DNA of 64,000 bases from Maioricimonas rarisocia. GTDB lineage: Bacteria > Planctomycetota > Planctomycetia > Planctomycetales > Planctomycetaceae. The DNA is taken from contig NZ_CP036275.1 of assembly GCF_007747795.1 (NCBI RefSeq), positions 5,448,001 to 5,512,000 of the forward strand. Direction: 5' to 3'. The notes below the pieces were generated by a model. That model saw only the letters and a list, made by a program, of their open reading frames with translations. It searched no databases and was not told the origin of the DNA. The position numbers and the translations under genes are program-made. Positions 17,527-27,796 of the stretch are shown piece by piece. The stretch's first letter is position 1. Every line of letters begins with the position of its first letter.

Positions 17527-19188
17527 ATGTCGTTCGACGTAAACTCTTTTGAATTAGGCCCTGCTTTGCTGCAGTGGCTGGCGGTGGTCGCGGTATGTGC
17601 CGTCGTGGCCACGATCGTCGGCTTCGGGATCGCCCTGTTGGGGGGCGGCACCCGTGGAGCCGCGTATTTTGCAGATGCACTGCGACGGGGCGTGGTCGAT
17701 CTGACCCGGCTCTCGTGGCAACGAATCGTCGCGCTGGCAACGCTGACGGTTCGCGAGGCGTTCCGCAAGAAGACGCTGTACATCTTCGCCGTCTTCATTC
17801 TCCTGTTCATGTTTGCAGGCTGGTTCCTGCAGGGGCAGGACCTGGACAAACCGGCCAAGCCGTACGTCAGCTTTGTATTGACGTCGGTGCGGTGGATTCT
17901 GATCCCGGTCGCCATTCTGCTCGCCTGCTGGGGACTGCCGGCGGACATCAAGGATCGCTCGCTCCACACGGTCGTGACCAAACCGGTCCGCCGCAGTGAG
18001 ATCGTGATCGGTCGCATCCTCGGCTACAGCGTGGTGACGACGCTGGTGCTGGCGATCATGAGCGTCGTCGGCTACGTCTGGATTCAGCGGGCCGTGCCCC
18101 CACGGGCCCAGGACCAGCTGATCAGCCGCGTCCCGGTCTACGGCGAAATGACAATCCTCGACCGGAACGGCGAGCCGGGCGGCGGGGTGAACGTCGGAGA
18201 CATCTGGGAATTCCGCGGTTACATCGAAGGAAACACGCGGGCCCGCGGTGTGTATCGCTTCGACAACCTGGACGTCGATGAACTCAAGGATAACGACCAG
18301 CTCAAGCTCGAATACAAGTTCGAAGCGTTCCGGACACACAAGGGTGAGATCGGCGAGGGAATCCACTTCCGGCTCACGCTCGTCAACGAGGAGACAGGCC
18401 TGCGCGTCCCGTATCCCGCCCGCGGCGATCTGGAGATCCAGGAGTTCGCCGGCGAAACTGTCGAGCGGGATGCCAAGCCGGTTGTCGAGATTCCGCGACA
18501 GCTGACCTACCTCAAGGCGCCGGATGACGAAGCATCCCGGCCACAGGAAACGACAGTCGACCTGTTCGAGGATCTCATCTCGGACGAGACCCTCGTCGTG
18601 GAGGTCTCCTGTGAAGACAGCGGACAGTACCTGGGCATGGCCCAGCCTGACCTGTTCGTCAGGATGCCCGACAACAGCTTTGCGACCGGCTATTTCAAGT
18701 CGATGGCGGGCATCTGGCTGATGCTGGTGCTGGTGATCATGCTCGGCACCACGGCGAGTACCTTCCTGAAGGGTCCTGTGGCGACACTGCTGACCTTCGG
18801 TCTGGTCGTAATGGGGCAGGGGCTGCGGGTCTTCATGGGCACGCTGCTCGAGCAGTATCAGGAGGAAGGGCAGGTGACCGGCGGGGGTGCGCTGGAATCG
18901 GCCTATCGTCTCGCGACCCAGATGAACGTACAATCACCATTGCCGGAAGGCCCGGCGACCACGCTGATCAAATGGATCGACACGCGTGTGTTCGACGGCC
19001 TGACGTTGCTGCAGAACGTGATTCCCGATTTCAATTATTTCAATATGACGCCGTACGTTGCCAACGGGTTCGATGTTCCTTGGAACGCGGCACTGCTGCC
19101 CAGCATTGCCACAGTCCTCGCGTACGTGATTCCGTGCATCGTAATCGGTTACTTCAGTCTCCAGCTGCGTGAGCTCGAAGCAAAATGA
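17527..19188 (+). CDS. ABC-2 type permease with large soluble insert
   Basis: A 553-residue membrane protein: TM segments at about 14-38, 90-106, 125-140 and 170-186, then a ~190-residue soluble stretch (200-390, predicted beta-rich) and a C-terminal group of TM segments (about 395-415, 420-440, 515-545). Near residues 75-90 sits the amphipathic helix LATLTVREAFRKKTLYIF typical of ABC-2 exporters. The soluble insert probably faces the periplasm. Its stop codon overlaps the start of the next gene by four bases (ATGA), so translation is coupled. It pairs with the ATPase upstream. Confidence 0.85.
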   Translation: MSFDVNSFELGPALLQWLAVVAVCAVVATIVGFGIALLGGGTRGAAYFADALRRGVVDLTRLSWQRIVALATLTVREAFRKKTLYIFAVFILLFMFAGWFLQGQDLDKPAKPYVSFVLTSVRWILIPVAILLACWGLPADIKDRSLHTVVTKPVRRSEIVIGRILGYSVVTTLVLAIMSVVGYVWIQRAVPPRAQDQLISRVPVYGEMTILDRNGEPGGGVNVGDIWEFRGYIEGNTRARGVYRFDNLDVDELKDNDQLKLEYKFEAFRTHKGEIGEGIHFRLTLVNEETGLRVPYPARGDLEIQEFAGETVERDAKPVVEIPRQLTYLKAPDDEASRPQETTVDLFEDLISDETLVVEVSCEDSGQYLGMAQPDLFVRMPDNSFATGYFKSMAGIWLMLVLVIMLGTTASTFLKGPVATLLTFGLVVMGQGLRVFMGTLLEQYQEEGQVTGGGALESAYRLATQMNVQSPLPEGPATTLIKWIDTRVFDGLTLLQNVIPDFNYFNMTPYVANGFDVPWNAALLPSIATVLAYVIPCIVIGYFSLQLRELEAK

Positions 19189-20546
19189 GTGGAATGAATT
19201 CGAAGCAGCGCAAGATGGTGTACATGATGGCCATCATCGTGCTGCTCGTGCCAATTGTCTGGCTCGGCATGCCGGCCGACGCGCCGGGAACCGGCGGTGT
19301 CATCGCACAGAAGCGGCATCAGTACGAACTGGGGGAGAGCACGCTCGGGGATGTCGACCCGGCCAGTGCCACGATGAACCTGGTGTTGCTGGGGCTGCGT
19401 GGTGTCGCCACCAACCTGCTGTGGATGGAAGCCGAAGAGCAGAAGCGGACCAAGAACTGGTCGCAGCTGCAGTCGACGGTGGAATCGATCATCCTCCTGC
19501 AGCCGCACTTTCAGACCGTCTGGAAGTACCAGGCCTGGAACCTCGCCTACAACGTCTCCGCCGAATGTGACGCGGTCGAAGACCGCTTCGCCTGGGTGAA
19601 GAAGGGAGCGAAGTTCCTGATCCGCGGGACCGAGCGGAACCGGAAGATGCCGGAGCTGTACCACGACACCGGCGACTTCATGGGGAAGAAGATCGGGCGC
19701 TCCGACGAGAAGGAGCTCTTCCGGGAGTTCTTCATCAGCGATCCGGACGAGGAACGCTGGGAAGGGGGACCGGACGACGAGATCAATCCGAACCGACTCG
19801 ACAACTACCTGGTCGCCCGGCAGTGGTACGAGCGGGCGAACGAAGTTCTCGAAGAGTCCGGTGGTGAACAGCACAAACTGGCGCTGCCACTGTTCGTCGG
19901 GTACCCGTACCGCTCTCAGATGGACTACGCCACTGCCCGTCAGGACGAGGGCAAGTTCGGCGAAATCACGCGGGAAGCCTGGGCCACCGCCTATCGCGAG
20001 TGGACCGAAGAGTACGGCCGCGAGAAGTTCCGGACGCCTGGCGGCGACATCATGTTCGAAGCCAAGGACAACGAACTGCGTGAGTTGGCCGAAGAGGATG
20101 GCGTCACGTTCAACACCAAGCAGAAGTGGCAGGACCGTTACCAGAACATGGTCAACTACCGCTACTGGAAGCTGCGGTGCGAAGTGGAACGGACGCAGTT
20201 GATGACCGAAGCACGGCGGGAGCTGTTTGAAGGTCGGCGGCTGTTCCGCGAAGAACAGGACCTGATCGGCGCCAAAGAGGTGCTGATGAGCGGCATGACC
20301 AAGCTGCAGGAAATGATCGACAGTCAGCGTCGTCTGGACGGCTCGAACCCGCTGCTGGACGAAGTGGAACTGATCGAGGATGCGATCAAGGCGATCCTGA
20401 TCTGGCAGCATGTGCTGACGCTGCTCGGCGAGCCGGTGCCGGACACGTTCCCCCTGATCGGCATCTGGAACAACCCGCAGTACGAAATGCAGCGACAGGA
20501 TCTGTACGACCGGTTCCTGAAGTGGCAGGGAAGTACGGCCGGCTGA
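19185..20546 (+). CDS. Membrane-anchored accessory protein of the ABC operon
   Basis: I do not recognise this 453-residue protein by family name. It has one N-terminal TM anchor (about residues 11-28, MVYMMAIIVLLVPIVWLG) and a long helical, soluble remainder with aromatic-rich TPR-like stretches (NWSQLQSTVESIILLQPHFQ, QTVWKYQAWNLAYNVS) and many charged residues. The ATGA overlap with the permease and the shared terminator downstream put it in the same transcription unit, so it is probably a dedicated partner of the exporter, perhaps on the outer face of the membrane. Similar three-gene sets are, as far as I recall, common in planctomycetes. Confidence 0.75.
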   Translation: MSGMNSKQRKMVYMMAIIVLLVPIVWLGMPADAPGTGGVIAQKRHQYELGESTLGDVDPASATMNLVLLGLRGVATNLLWMEAEEQKRTKNWSQLQSTVESIILLQPHFQTVWKYQAWNLAYNVSAECDAVEDRFAWVKKGAKFLIRGTERNRKMPELYHDTGDFMGKKIGRSDEKELFREFFISDPDEERWEGGPDDEINPNRLDNYLVARQWYERANEVLEESGGEQHKLALPLFVGYPYRSQMDYATARQDEGKFGEITREAWATAYREWTEEYGREKFRTPGGDIMFEAKDNELRELAEEDGVTFNTKQKWQDRYQNMVNYRYWKLRCEVERTQLMTEARRELFEGRRLFREEQDLIGAKEVLMSGMTKLQEMIDSQRRLDGSNPLLDEVELIEDAIKAILIWQHVLTLLGEPVPDTFPLIGIWNNPQYEMQRQDLYDRFLKWQGSTAG

Positions 20547-20573
20547 TCGCGGTTCAGCTTCCTGAATGATTCA

Positions 20574-20610
20574 AGCCCCGCATGGCCAGGCGCCGTGCGG
20601 GGCTTTTTTT
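20574..20610 (+). terminator. Rho-independent terminator of the ABC operon
   Basis: A 13-bp stem (AGCCCCGCATGGC pairing with GCCGTGCGGGGCT, one G-U) with a five-base loop, followed by seven T (20604-20610). It lies 27 bases after the stop codon. Confidence 0.93.
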
Positions 20611-21380
20611 GTCAGGGATGAGTCTTGAGGGGTGAGGTCAGGACATAGGTGGCCGCCGGGTTTCTGGCCCTCGGAGCAATACCAGCACGAAGCGTCATCG
20701 AAAGAACGGGCAGACAGGAATGTCTGCCCCACCGGTCCGGTCCCGTGATCGAGTCGGTCGACGACGCTTCAGACTCTCAGAAAGTCGAGCGCACGGCTCA
20801 CAGAGCCGTGGCACCCGACATGGCCAGGTGCCGTGCGAGGCTTTAATAGTAAAGCTTGAGCGACGCAGAGTGTGTCACGGCACGTCACGCTGCGGCTGCC
20901 CACAGTGTTCGAAGTGTTCCGTCTGGACATCTCCGTGACGCGCGAACCGAATCCATGGGCCAGCCTGAACGCGCGGTGGCTGGTGCGTCGCCACCGGCGA
21001 CGGCACCCTCCAGACCGGGTCGCCCCGGTTGCTCCCCAAGCGGGGTCTCGCTGCGACAGGAGGCCGCCGGGTTTCCGGCCCTCGAAGTCATACCAGCACG
21101 AAGCGTCGTCGAAGGAACGGGCAGACAGGAATGTCTGCCCCACCGGTCGTTCGGGGTGGACGTTTCGCCGTGATTTCGCACGGCTCACGGAGCCGTGGCA
21201 CCCGGCAGGCAGGGCTTTTCGAGGGGCCGAGCCTTGAGCCGTGACACGCGGCTTGTGCGGCCCACCGGACGTCGCCGGTGGACCCTCGTGAACTGCCTCG
21301 ACACGTTACCGCCGTGGCCTCGCTCGCATTGCTCGCTCCACCCGCGTCCACCCGTTCCGGCAGCTGCTGCCTCCGTCCCG
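20611..21380. repeat. Repeat-filled gap with an 88-bp direct duplication
   Basis: No gene is visible in these 770 bases. Two near-identical 88-bp segments start at 20651 and 21062 (offset 411); each includes a perfect copy of the 24-bp palindrome (20709-20732 and 21120-21143). The second palindrome GCACGGCTCACAGAGCCGTGGCACCC is at 20791-20816 and 21178-21203. Near 20817-20845 is a worn copy of the ABC-operon terminator sequence (ACATGGCCAGGTGCCGTGCG), lacking the T tail. Confidence 0.85.
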
Positions 21381-22814
<1,434 letters not shown>

Positions 22815-23200
22815 TACGGACCTTTCTGCAGGTGTCTGAAAGCGGCAACGTTGCGAAGCGGCGTCAAGAAATCAAGTGAAGCGGGGTGTTCCGGTCCAGC
22901 CGGAGAGTCTGGGGCCCTGTCCGGCCCGGGCCCGCGGTCCCATTGTCGGACGTCGGTAACGCGAGGAACAGGCCCCGATTGCCGTGAGCGAGAGCGGGCA
23001 AGGCGCCGACTCGCGGTCGCGTTCCGGGAAACCAGTTGCTACAGTTCGCGTTAAGTTTGCGGAAACTGCGGAACAGGGGAATGAGACTCGCTTTGCGGAG
23101 TTTTCCTCTGCTATGGTTGGCGACCACGACAGAGGACCTGTCCGTGCAGAATCCGCCCGGCTGCCAGACGACGGCCCGGGCTGCGATCAGGATGAGAGCG
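22815..23200. other. Divergent gap before the GlmL operon
   Basis: 386 bp between lpdA and the first gene of the GlmL cluster. It must carry promoters for both directions. Open frames through it on both strands lack family-like sequence. I see no repeat copy here. Confidence 0.4.
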
Positions 23201-23551
23201 ATGGACTGGCTGAAACATGCCTTCGCGATAGAGGCCCCGGGCCCTGCCGAACCAACGGACGAGCAGCGTCTGGTGGTGGAGCGATTCTGCCGCGAGATCG
23301 ACCGCCGCGGCCTGACGACGCCGTCGCTGCTGTTTCTGGAGATGTGCCGCCCGCTCAACTTCGTCGCGGCACAGGCGATCCATTTCTTCGGTCCGGTGCT
23401 GAGCATTTTCACCGATCGCCAGGCACACGTCCATCTGGCCGCGTTTCTGGAACGACGTGGCTCGGTCGACTGGCTGTGTGACCGGATCACCGAACTTGCG
23501 AAGGAGCCGGACCGTTCCGGCCCGTCGACGATCGAGGGGAGCCCGCATTGA
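23201..23551 (+). CDS. Small hypothetical protein, first gene of the GlmL cluster
   Basis: The 116-residue protein is predicted helical and cytoplasmic with no signal peptide: an acidic N-terminal part (PTDEQRLVVERFCREIDRRG), then TPSLLFLEMCRPLNFVAAQA and a C-terminal charged helix. The LEMCRPLNF... segment is hydrophobic enough for an amphipathic or membrane-touching helix, and the same RPLNFxxxQ/HFF pattern is what I would expect of a conserved motif. I do not recognise it. Start at 23201 (MDWLKHAF); an in-frame ATG three codons upstream and longer readings are alternatives. Its stop overlaps the next start (TTGA), so it is coupled to the GlmL-like gene. Confidence 0.72.
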   Translation: MDWLKHAFAIEAPGPAEPTDEQRLVVERFCREIDRRGLTTPSLLFLEMCRPLNFVAAQAIHFFGPVLSIFTDRQAHVHLAAFLERRGSVDWLCDRITELAKEPDRSGPSTIEGSPH

Positions 23552-25359
23552 CGCAGCGACAACTCGACCCCGACAAGATCGACGTGATTCTCGCCACGGA
23601 CTGCGGGAGCACGACGACCAAGGCGATCCTGATTCAGAAGGTCGATGGCCACTACCGGCAGACACACCGCGGCGAAGCTCCCACGACCGTCGAGGAACCG
23701 GTCGCCGATGTGACGGTCGGTGTGACCAATGCCGCGACCGAGGTGGGTGAGCTGGCCGGCCGAAAGCTGGTCGACGAGAACGGCGAGATCATCCGCCCCG
23801 CACAGGGGAATGAAGGCTGCGACATCTACATTTCCACGTCGAGTGCCGGCGGGGGTCTGCAGATCCTCGTCACCGGCGTCGTCGAGGAGATGTCGGCAGC
23901 GAGTGCCAAACGGGCCGCGCTGGGAGCCGGCGCGATCGTCCTGGACGTCATCTCGTCCAACGACCGCAGGCGTCCCCACGAACAGATCCAGCGGATTCGC
24001 GAATTGCGGCCCGACATGGTGGTGATGGCCGGGGGGACGGACGGCGGGACGAAGAAGCACGTCGTCAAGATTGCCGAACTGGTCGCTCCGGCCAAACCCC
24101 GCCCCCGCTTCGGCGGCAAGTACCGCATGCCAGTCATCTACGCGGGCAACCAGGAAGCGGCGGCTCTGGTGGCCGACACCTTCGACGAGAGCGTCACTCT
24201 CTCGGTCGTGGAGAACGTGCGGCCAACGCTCGAACGGGAAAACCTCGAGCCCGCACGCGACTGCATCCACGACCTGTTTCTCGAACACGTCATGGCCCAT
24301 GCCCCCGGCTATAACCGGCTGATGGACTGGACCGACGCGCCCATCATGCCGACGCCCGGTGCGGTCGGAAATATCCTCCGTCAGATTGCCGAACGAAACG
24401 GCATCAACGCGGTCGGCGTCGATATCGGCGGTGCAACGACGGACGTCTTCTCGGTCTTCGATGGCGTGTTCAACCGGACGGTCAGCGCCAACCTGGGGAT
24501 GAGCTATTCGATCTCCAATGTCTGTGCCGAGGCAGGAATGCCGAGCGTCCTCCGCTGGGTCCACCTGGACATGGACGAACGGGAGCTGCGGAACCGGGTC
24601 AAGAACAAGATGATCCGCCCGACGACGATCCCGCAGACGCTCGAAGCGCTGGTGTTCGAGCAGGCGGTTTCGCGGGAGGCGCTTCGGCTGGCTTACCTGC
24701 AGCACAAGGAGTTCGCCACGACGCTCAAGGGGGTCCAGCAACAGCGGACGGTCGGCGACACGTTCTCGCAGCTCTCCAGCGGGCAGTCGATCGTCAACAA
24801 CATGACGCTCAATCTGCTGGTCGCATCCGGCGGGGTGCTTTCACATGCTCCGCGGATGGAACAGACGGCCGCCATGATGGTCGACGCGTTCGAGCCGGAA
24901 GGCTTCACCGAACTGGCCAAGGACAGCATCTTCATGATGCCGCACCTGGGTGTGCTGGCTCAGGTGCATCCCACCGCGGCCCTCGAAGTGTTCGAGCGGG
25001 ATTGCCTGATCTACCTGGGGACGTGCGTGGCGGCCAAAGGGCGCGGCAAGGCGGGCAAGCCGTGCTTCCGCTACGAGATCGAGGGACCGTCACTGCGTGA
25101 GCAGGGTGAGATGGCGGTCGGCGAACTGAAGCTGTTTCCCCTGGGGCCGGAGGATCGGGCCCGCGTGAAGATCGAGCCACGTCGGGGCTTCGACGTGGGA
25201 GCCGGCAGCGGTCGGCCGGTCGAGAAGGAAGTGCGGGGCGGTACGGTCGGGCTGATCCTCGACACCCGGGGACGTCCTCTCGTATTGCCGGAAGAACGGA
25301 CCACGTGCCGCCAGGCCGTCGCGACCTGGACGCAGGCGCTGGGCCTCTACGACGACTAA
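23548..25359 (+). CDS. GlmL-like (glutamate mutase L) ASKHA ATPase
   Basis: The 603-residue protein matches the MutL/GlmL family, named for a gene of the clostridial adenosylcobalamin glutamate-mutase operon and placed in the actin/Hsp70/hexokinase (ASKHA) superfamily. The two phosphate-binding motifs are clear: ATDCGSTTTKAIL (residues 16-28) and GVDIGGATTDVFSV (about 290-303), and an adenosine-type motif AGGTDGGTKKH lies near 166-176. No mutase subunit or B12 gene is nearby; instead it is followed by membrane-protein genes. This makes a chaperone-type role for a membrane complex more likely than a mutase role; that is an inference. Start TTG at 23548 with GAGGGGA eight bases upstream. Confidence 0.88.
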   Translation: MTQRQLDPDKIDVILATDCGSTTTKAILIQKVDGHYRQTHRGEAPTTVEEPVADVTVGVTNAATEVGELAGRKLVDENGEIIRPAQGNEGCDIYISTSSAGGGLQILVTGVVEEMSAASAKRAALGAGAIVLDVISSNDRRRPHEQIQRIRELRPDMVVMAGGTDGGTKKHVVKIAELVAPAKPRPRFGGKYRMPVIYAGNQEAAALVADTFDESVTLSVVENVRPTLERENLEPARDCIHDLFLEHVMAHAPGYNRLMDWTDAPIMPTPGAVGNILRQIAERNGINAVGVDIGGATTDVFSVFDGVFNRTVSANLGMSYSISNVCAEAGMPSVLRWVHLDMDERELRNRVKNKMIRPTTIPQTLEALVFEQAVSREALRLAYLQHKEFATTLKGVQQQRTVGDTFSQLSSGQSIVNNMTLNLLVASGGVLSHAPRMEQTAAMMVDAFEPEGFTELAKDSIFMMPHLGVLAQVHPTAALEVFERDCLIYLGTCVAAKGRGKAGKPCFRYEIEGPSLREQGEMAVGELKLFPLGPEDRARVKIEPRRGFDVGAGSGRPVEKEVRGGTVGLILDTRGRPLVLPEERTTCRQAVATWTQALGLYDD

Positions 25360-25399
25360 TGGACGCGAGTAACAGGAACCGTCGAACGGGTCGACCCTC

Positions 25400-26527
25400 A
25401 TGGGACATGCCTACACACCGGGACTTCAGGTCAGCGAGCGGACGGTGTACCGCGCGCGACGGACGCTGCCGATCGCTGGCGACGTCCTCGTTACGCAGGG
25501 AGACCGGGTGAGCGCCCGCGACGTTGTCGCCCAGACCGATCTGCCGGGCGACATCATGCCGCTCAACCTGGCGAATCAGTTGTCCGTCATGCCTGGCGAC
25601 ATCCCCCAGTTGATGCTGAAGAAAGAAGGGGATCACATCTCCGAGGGAGAAGTGATCGCCAGGACGAACGGCATCTTCGGGATGTTCAAGACGCCGTATC
25701 ACTCGCGGGCGACCGGCACGATCGAATCGGTCTCAGGCGTGACCGGCCAGGTGATCGTGCGAGGCAAACCGATTCCGGTGCAGGTGCGGGCGTATGCCTC
25801 TGGCGTCGTCAGCGAAGTACTGCCGGGCGAAGGCTGCATCGTCGAGGCGCAGGCAACCTACGTGCAGGGGATCTTCGGTGTCGGCGGCGAGGCGTATGGG
25901 AAGATCCGCGTGATCGCCAGTCGTCCCGACGAGGAGCTCGAAGCGGACCAGATCACAAGCGAACTGCGCGGCTGCATCGTCGTCGGCGGTGCGCGGATTC
26001 ATGGCGATGCTGCCCGCAAGGCGATCGAATGCGGAGTCTCGGCGGTCGTCTCCGGCGGAATCGACGACCAGGACCTGCGGGACATCCTCGGCTACGACCT
26101 GGGCGTGGCTGTGACCGGCACGGAGCAACTCGGCACGACAGTCATCGTGACGGAAGGCTTCGGCGACATCGCCATGGCGGACCGAACCTTCGGACTGCTG
26201 ACGTCCCGCGAAGGAGCCGATGCGGCCGTCAACGGAGCCACACAGATTCGGGCGGGCGTGCAGCGTCCGGAGATCCTCATTCCGCTGAGCGGCGGAGATG
26301 GGGACGCGCATGGCTCGGCCGGTGCCGTCGCCGGAACACTCGAAATCGGAGCACCGGTCCGCATCATCCGCGATCCGTACTTCGGCATTCTGGGGACGGT
26401 CGCCGACCTGCCGACGCAGCCGCAGGTGCTCGGGTCCGGCTCAAAGGCGCGCGTGCTCGAAGTGGCCTGTGCGTCGGGCGAGCGGGTAACGGTTCCCCGA
26501 GCCAACGTCGAACTGATCGCCGAGTAG
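25400..26527 (+). CDS. Hypothetical protein of the GlmL cluster, KOW-like end
   Basis: I do not recognise a named function for this 375-residue soluble protein. The first third is beta-rich and begins with biotinyl/lipoyl-like hairpin sequence (PIAGDVLVTQGDRVSARDVVAQTDLPGDI), followed by KKEGDHISEGEVIARTNGI, the same hairpin rhythm again, and GRVxE-like VSGVTGQVIVRGKPIPV. The last 60 residues contain a KOW-like turn (VRIIRDPYFGILGTVADLP), a motif for RNA or protein binding. No signal peptide. It lies 40 bases after the GlmL-like gene and on the same strand, so it is very likely co-transcribed. The gene pair seems conserved together in planctomycetes as I recall. Confidence 0.78.
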   Translation: MGHAYTPGLQVSERTVYRARRTLPIAGDVLVTQGDRVSARDVVAQTDLPGDIMPLNLANQLSVMPGDIPQLMLKKEGDHISEGEVIARTNGIFGMFKTPYHSRATGTIESVSGVTGQVIVRGKPIPVQVRAYASGVVSEVLPGEGCIVEAQATYVQGIFGVGGEAYGKIRVIASRPDEELEADQITSELRGCIVVGGARIHGDAARKAIECGVSAVVSGGIDDQDLRDILGYDLGVAVTGTEQLGTTVIVTEGFGDIAMADRTFGLLTSREGADAAVNGATQIRAGVQRPEILIPLSGGDGDAHGSAGAVAGTLEIGAPVRIIRDPYFGILGTVADLPTQPQVLGSGSKARVLEVACASGERVTVPRANVELIAE

Positions 26528-26554
26528 CCGCGAGAGGGACAGGGAGTGTCGATT

Positions 26555-27796
26555 GTGACCAGACAATTCTCGAAGCAGCTCCACGCGTGCCGGCATGCGG
26601 TCTTGTGCTGGCTGCTGCTGGCCGCAATGCCGCCGATGCTGCAGGCGGATGATCCCCCCGCCGCTCCCGGTTCGCTGTCGGCGGTCGATCATCCCAACGA
26701 CGTCGGGAACGCGATCGACCTCACCTGGGAACCGTCTCCCGATGATCGGCCGGACGTCAAACCGCCACGGGTCATCCAGTACGTGATTTTCCGACAGGAA
26801 GTGGACGGCGACGGTGAGTGGCTGCCGGTCGGTGAGCAGACGTATGGCACGACGACGTACTCAGACAAGCAGGTGGAGCGGGGGCATTCGTACCTGTACC
26901 GGGTGGTGGCGGTCAGTCCGGAGGGGGCCCGGTCGCAGCCGGCCGCAACCACCGAGCCTGCCACACCGACGATGCAGTGGTTTCGCAAGGACCGGGCCTG
27001 GTTCGCGATCATCGTCGTGTTCGTCTGCGGATCGGTCGTGCTGTTCATCAGCCTCGCGAAACGGGGACACGATCTGTACGTGCGCCCGATTCCCGGTCTG
27101 GAAGCGGTGGACGAGGCGGTCGGGCGGGCCACGGAGATGGGCCGCGAATGCCTGTTTGTCCCGGGTATCCAGGACATCAACGACATCCAGACAGTGGCCG
27201 GTCTGACGGTGCTCGGCCGGGTGGCGACACACATCGCCGAGTACGATGCCGATCTCGATGTGCCGACCGCCCGCTCTCTGGTGATGACGGCCGCCCGCGA
27301 GACGGTCGAGGCGTCGTATCTGTCGGCGGGGCGTCCGGACAGCTTTAACGAGGATGACATCTACTACCTGACGGACGAGCAGTTCGGCTACGTTGCCGGC
27401 GTGACGGGCAAGATGGTGCGGGACAAGCCGGCCGCCTGTTTCTACATGGGTGCCTTCTACGCCGAGAGTCTGTTGCTCGCCGAAACCGGAAACGCGGTCG
27501 GCGCGATTCAGGTCGCGGGGACGGCGATGCCATCGCAGCTGCCGTTCTTCGTCGCCGCCTGTGACTACACGCTGATCGGCGAGGAGTTCTTCGCGGCCTC
27601 GGCGTACCTGTCGGGTGAGCCGTTCCAGCTCGGGACGCTGCGAGGACAGGACGTCGGAAAGCTGCTGGGCGGGGCGCTGCTGCTGGTGGGCTGCACCGTG
27701 ATGACGATTGCCGTCTTCAATCCGGACGGCACCGCCGCTGCGATCGCCGGCTTCATCAAGAATCACATTCTGGGAGGAGCGGGTTTCCTGCCATGA
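26555..27796 (+). CDS. FN3-domain membrane protein (DUF6754-like)
   Basis: This 413-residue protein has an N-terminal signal or anchor (ACRHAVLCWLLLAAMPPMLQA), a fibronectin-type-III-like domain facing outward (about residues 35-135, with IDLTWEPS and YLYRVVAVSPEG), a TM segment (about 147-168), a soluble cytoplasmic domain that matches my memory of DUF6754 (RPIPGLEAVDEAVGRATEMG, then LFVPGIQDINDIQTVAGL, EYDADLDVP) and a C-terminal TM segment near residue 375-392. The DUF name should be checked. GTG at 26555 is preferred over GTG at 26546 because CAGGGAG is spaced correctly from it. The stop overlaps the next start by four bases (ATGA). Confidence 0.8.
   Translation: MTRQFSKQLHACRHAVLCWLLLAAMPPMLQADDPPAAPGSLSAVDHPNDVGNAIDLTWEPSPDDRPDVKPPRVIQYVIFRQEVDGDGEWLPVGEQTYGTTTYSDKQVERGHSYLYRVVAVSPEGARSQPAATTEPATPTMQWFRKDRAWFAIIVVFVCGSVVLFISLAKRGHDLYVRPIPGLEAVDEAVGRATEMGRECLFVPGIQDINDIQTVAGLTVLGRVATHIAEYDADLDVPTARSLVMTAARETVEASYLSAGRPDSFNEDDIYYLTDEQFGYVAGVTGKMVRDKPAACFYMGAFYAESLLLAETGNAVGAIQVAGTAMPSQLPFFVAACDYTLIGEEFFAASAYLSGEPFQLGTLRGQDVGKLLGGALLLVGCTVMTIAVFNPDGTAAAIAGFIKNHILGGAGFLP

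Noticed and set aside
22864-24741. 625-codon minus-strand frame over the GlmL region
   Set aside because: It is antisense to a gene with clear ATPase motifs and shows only compositional sequence.
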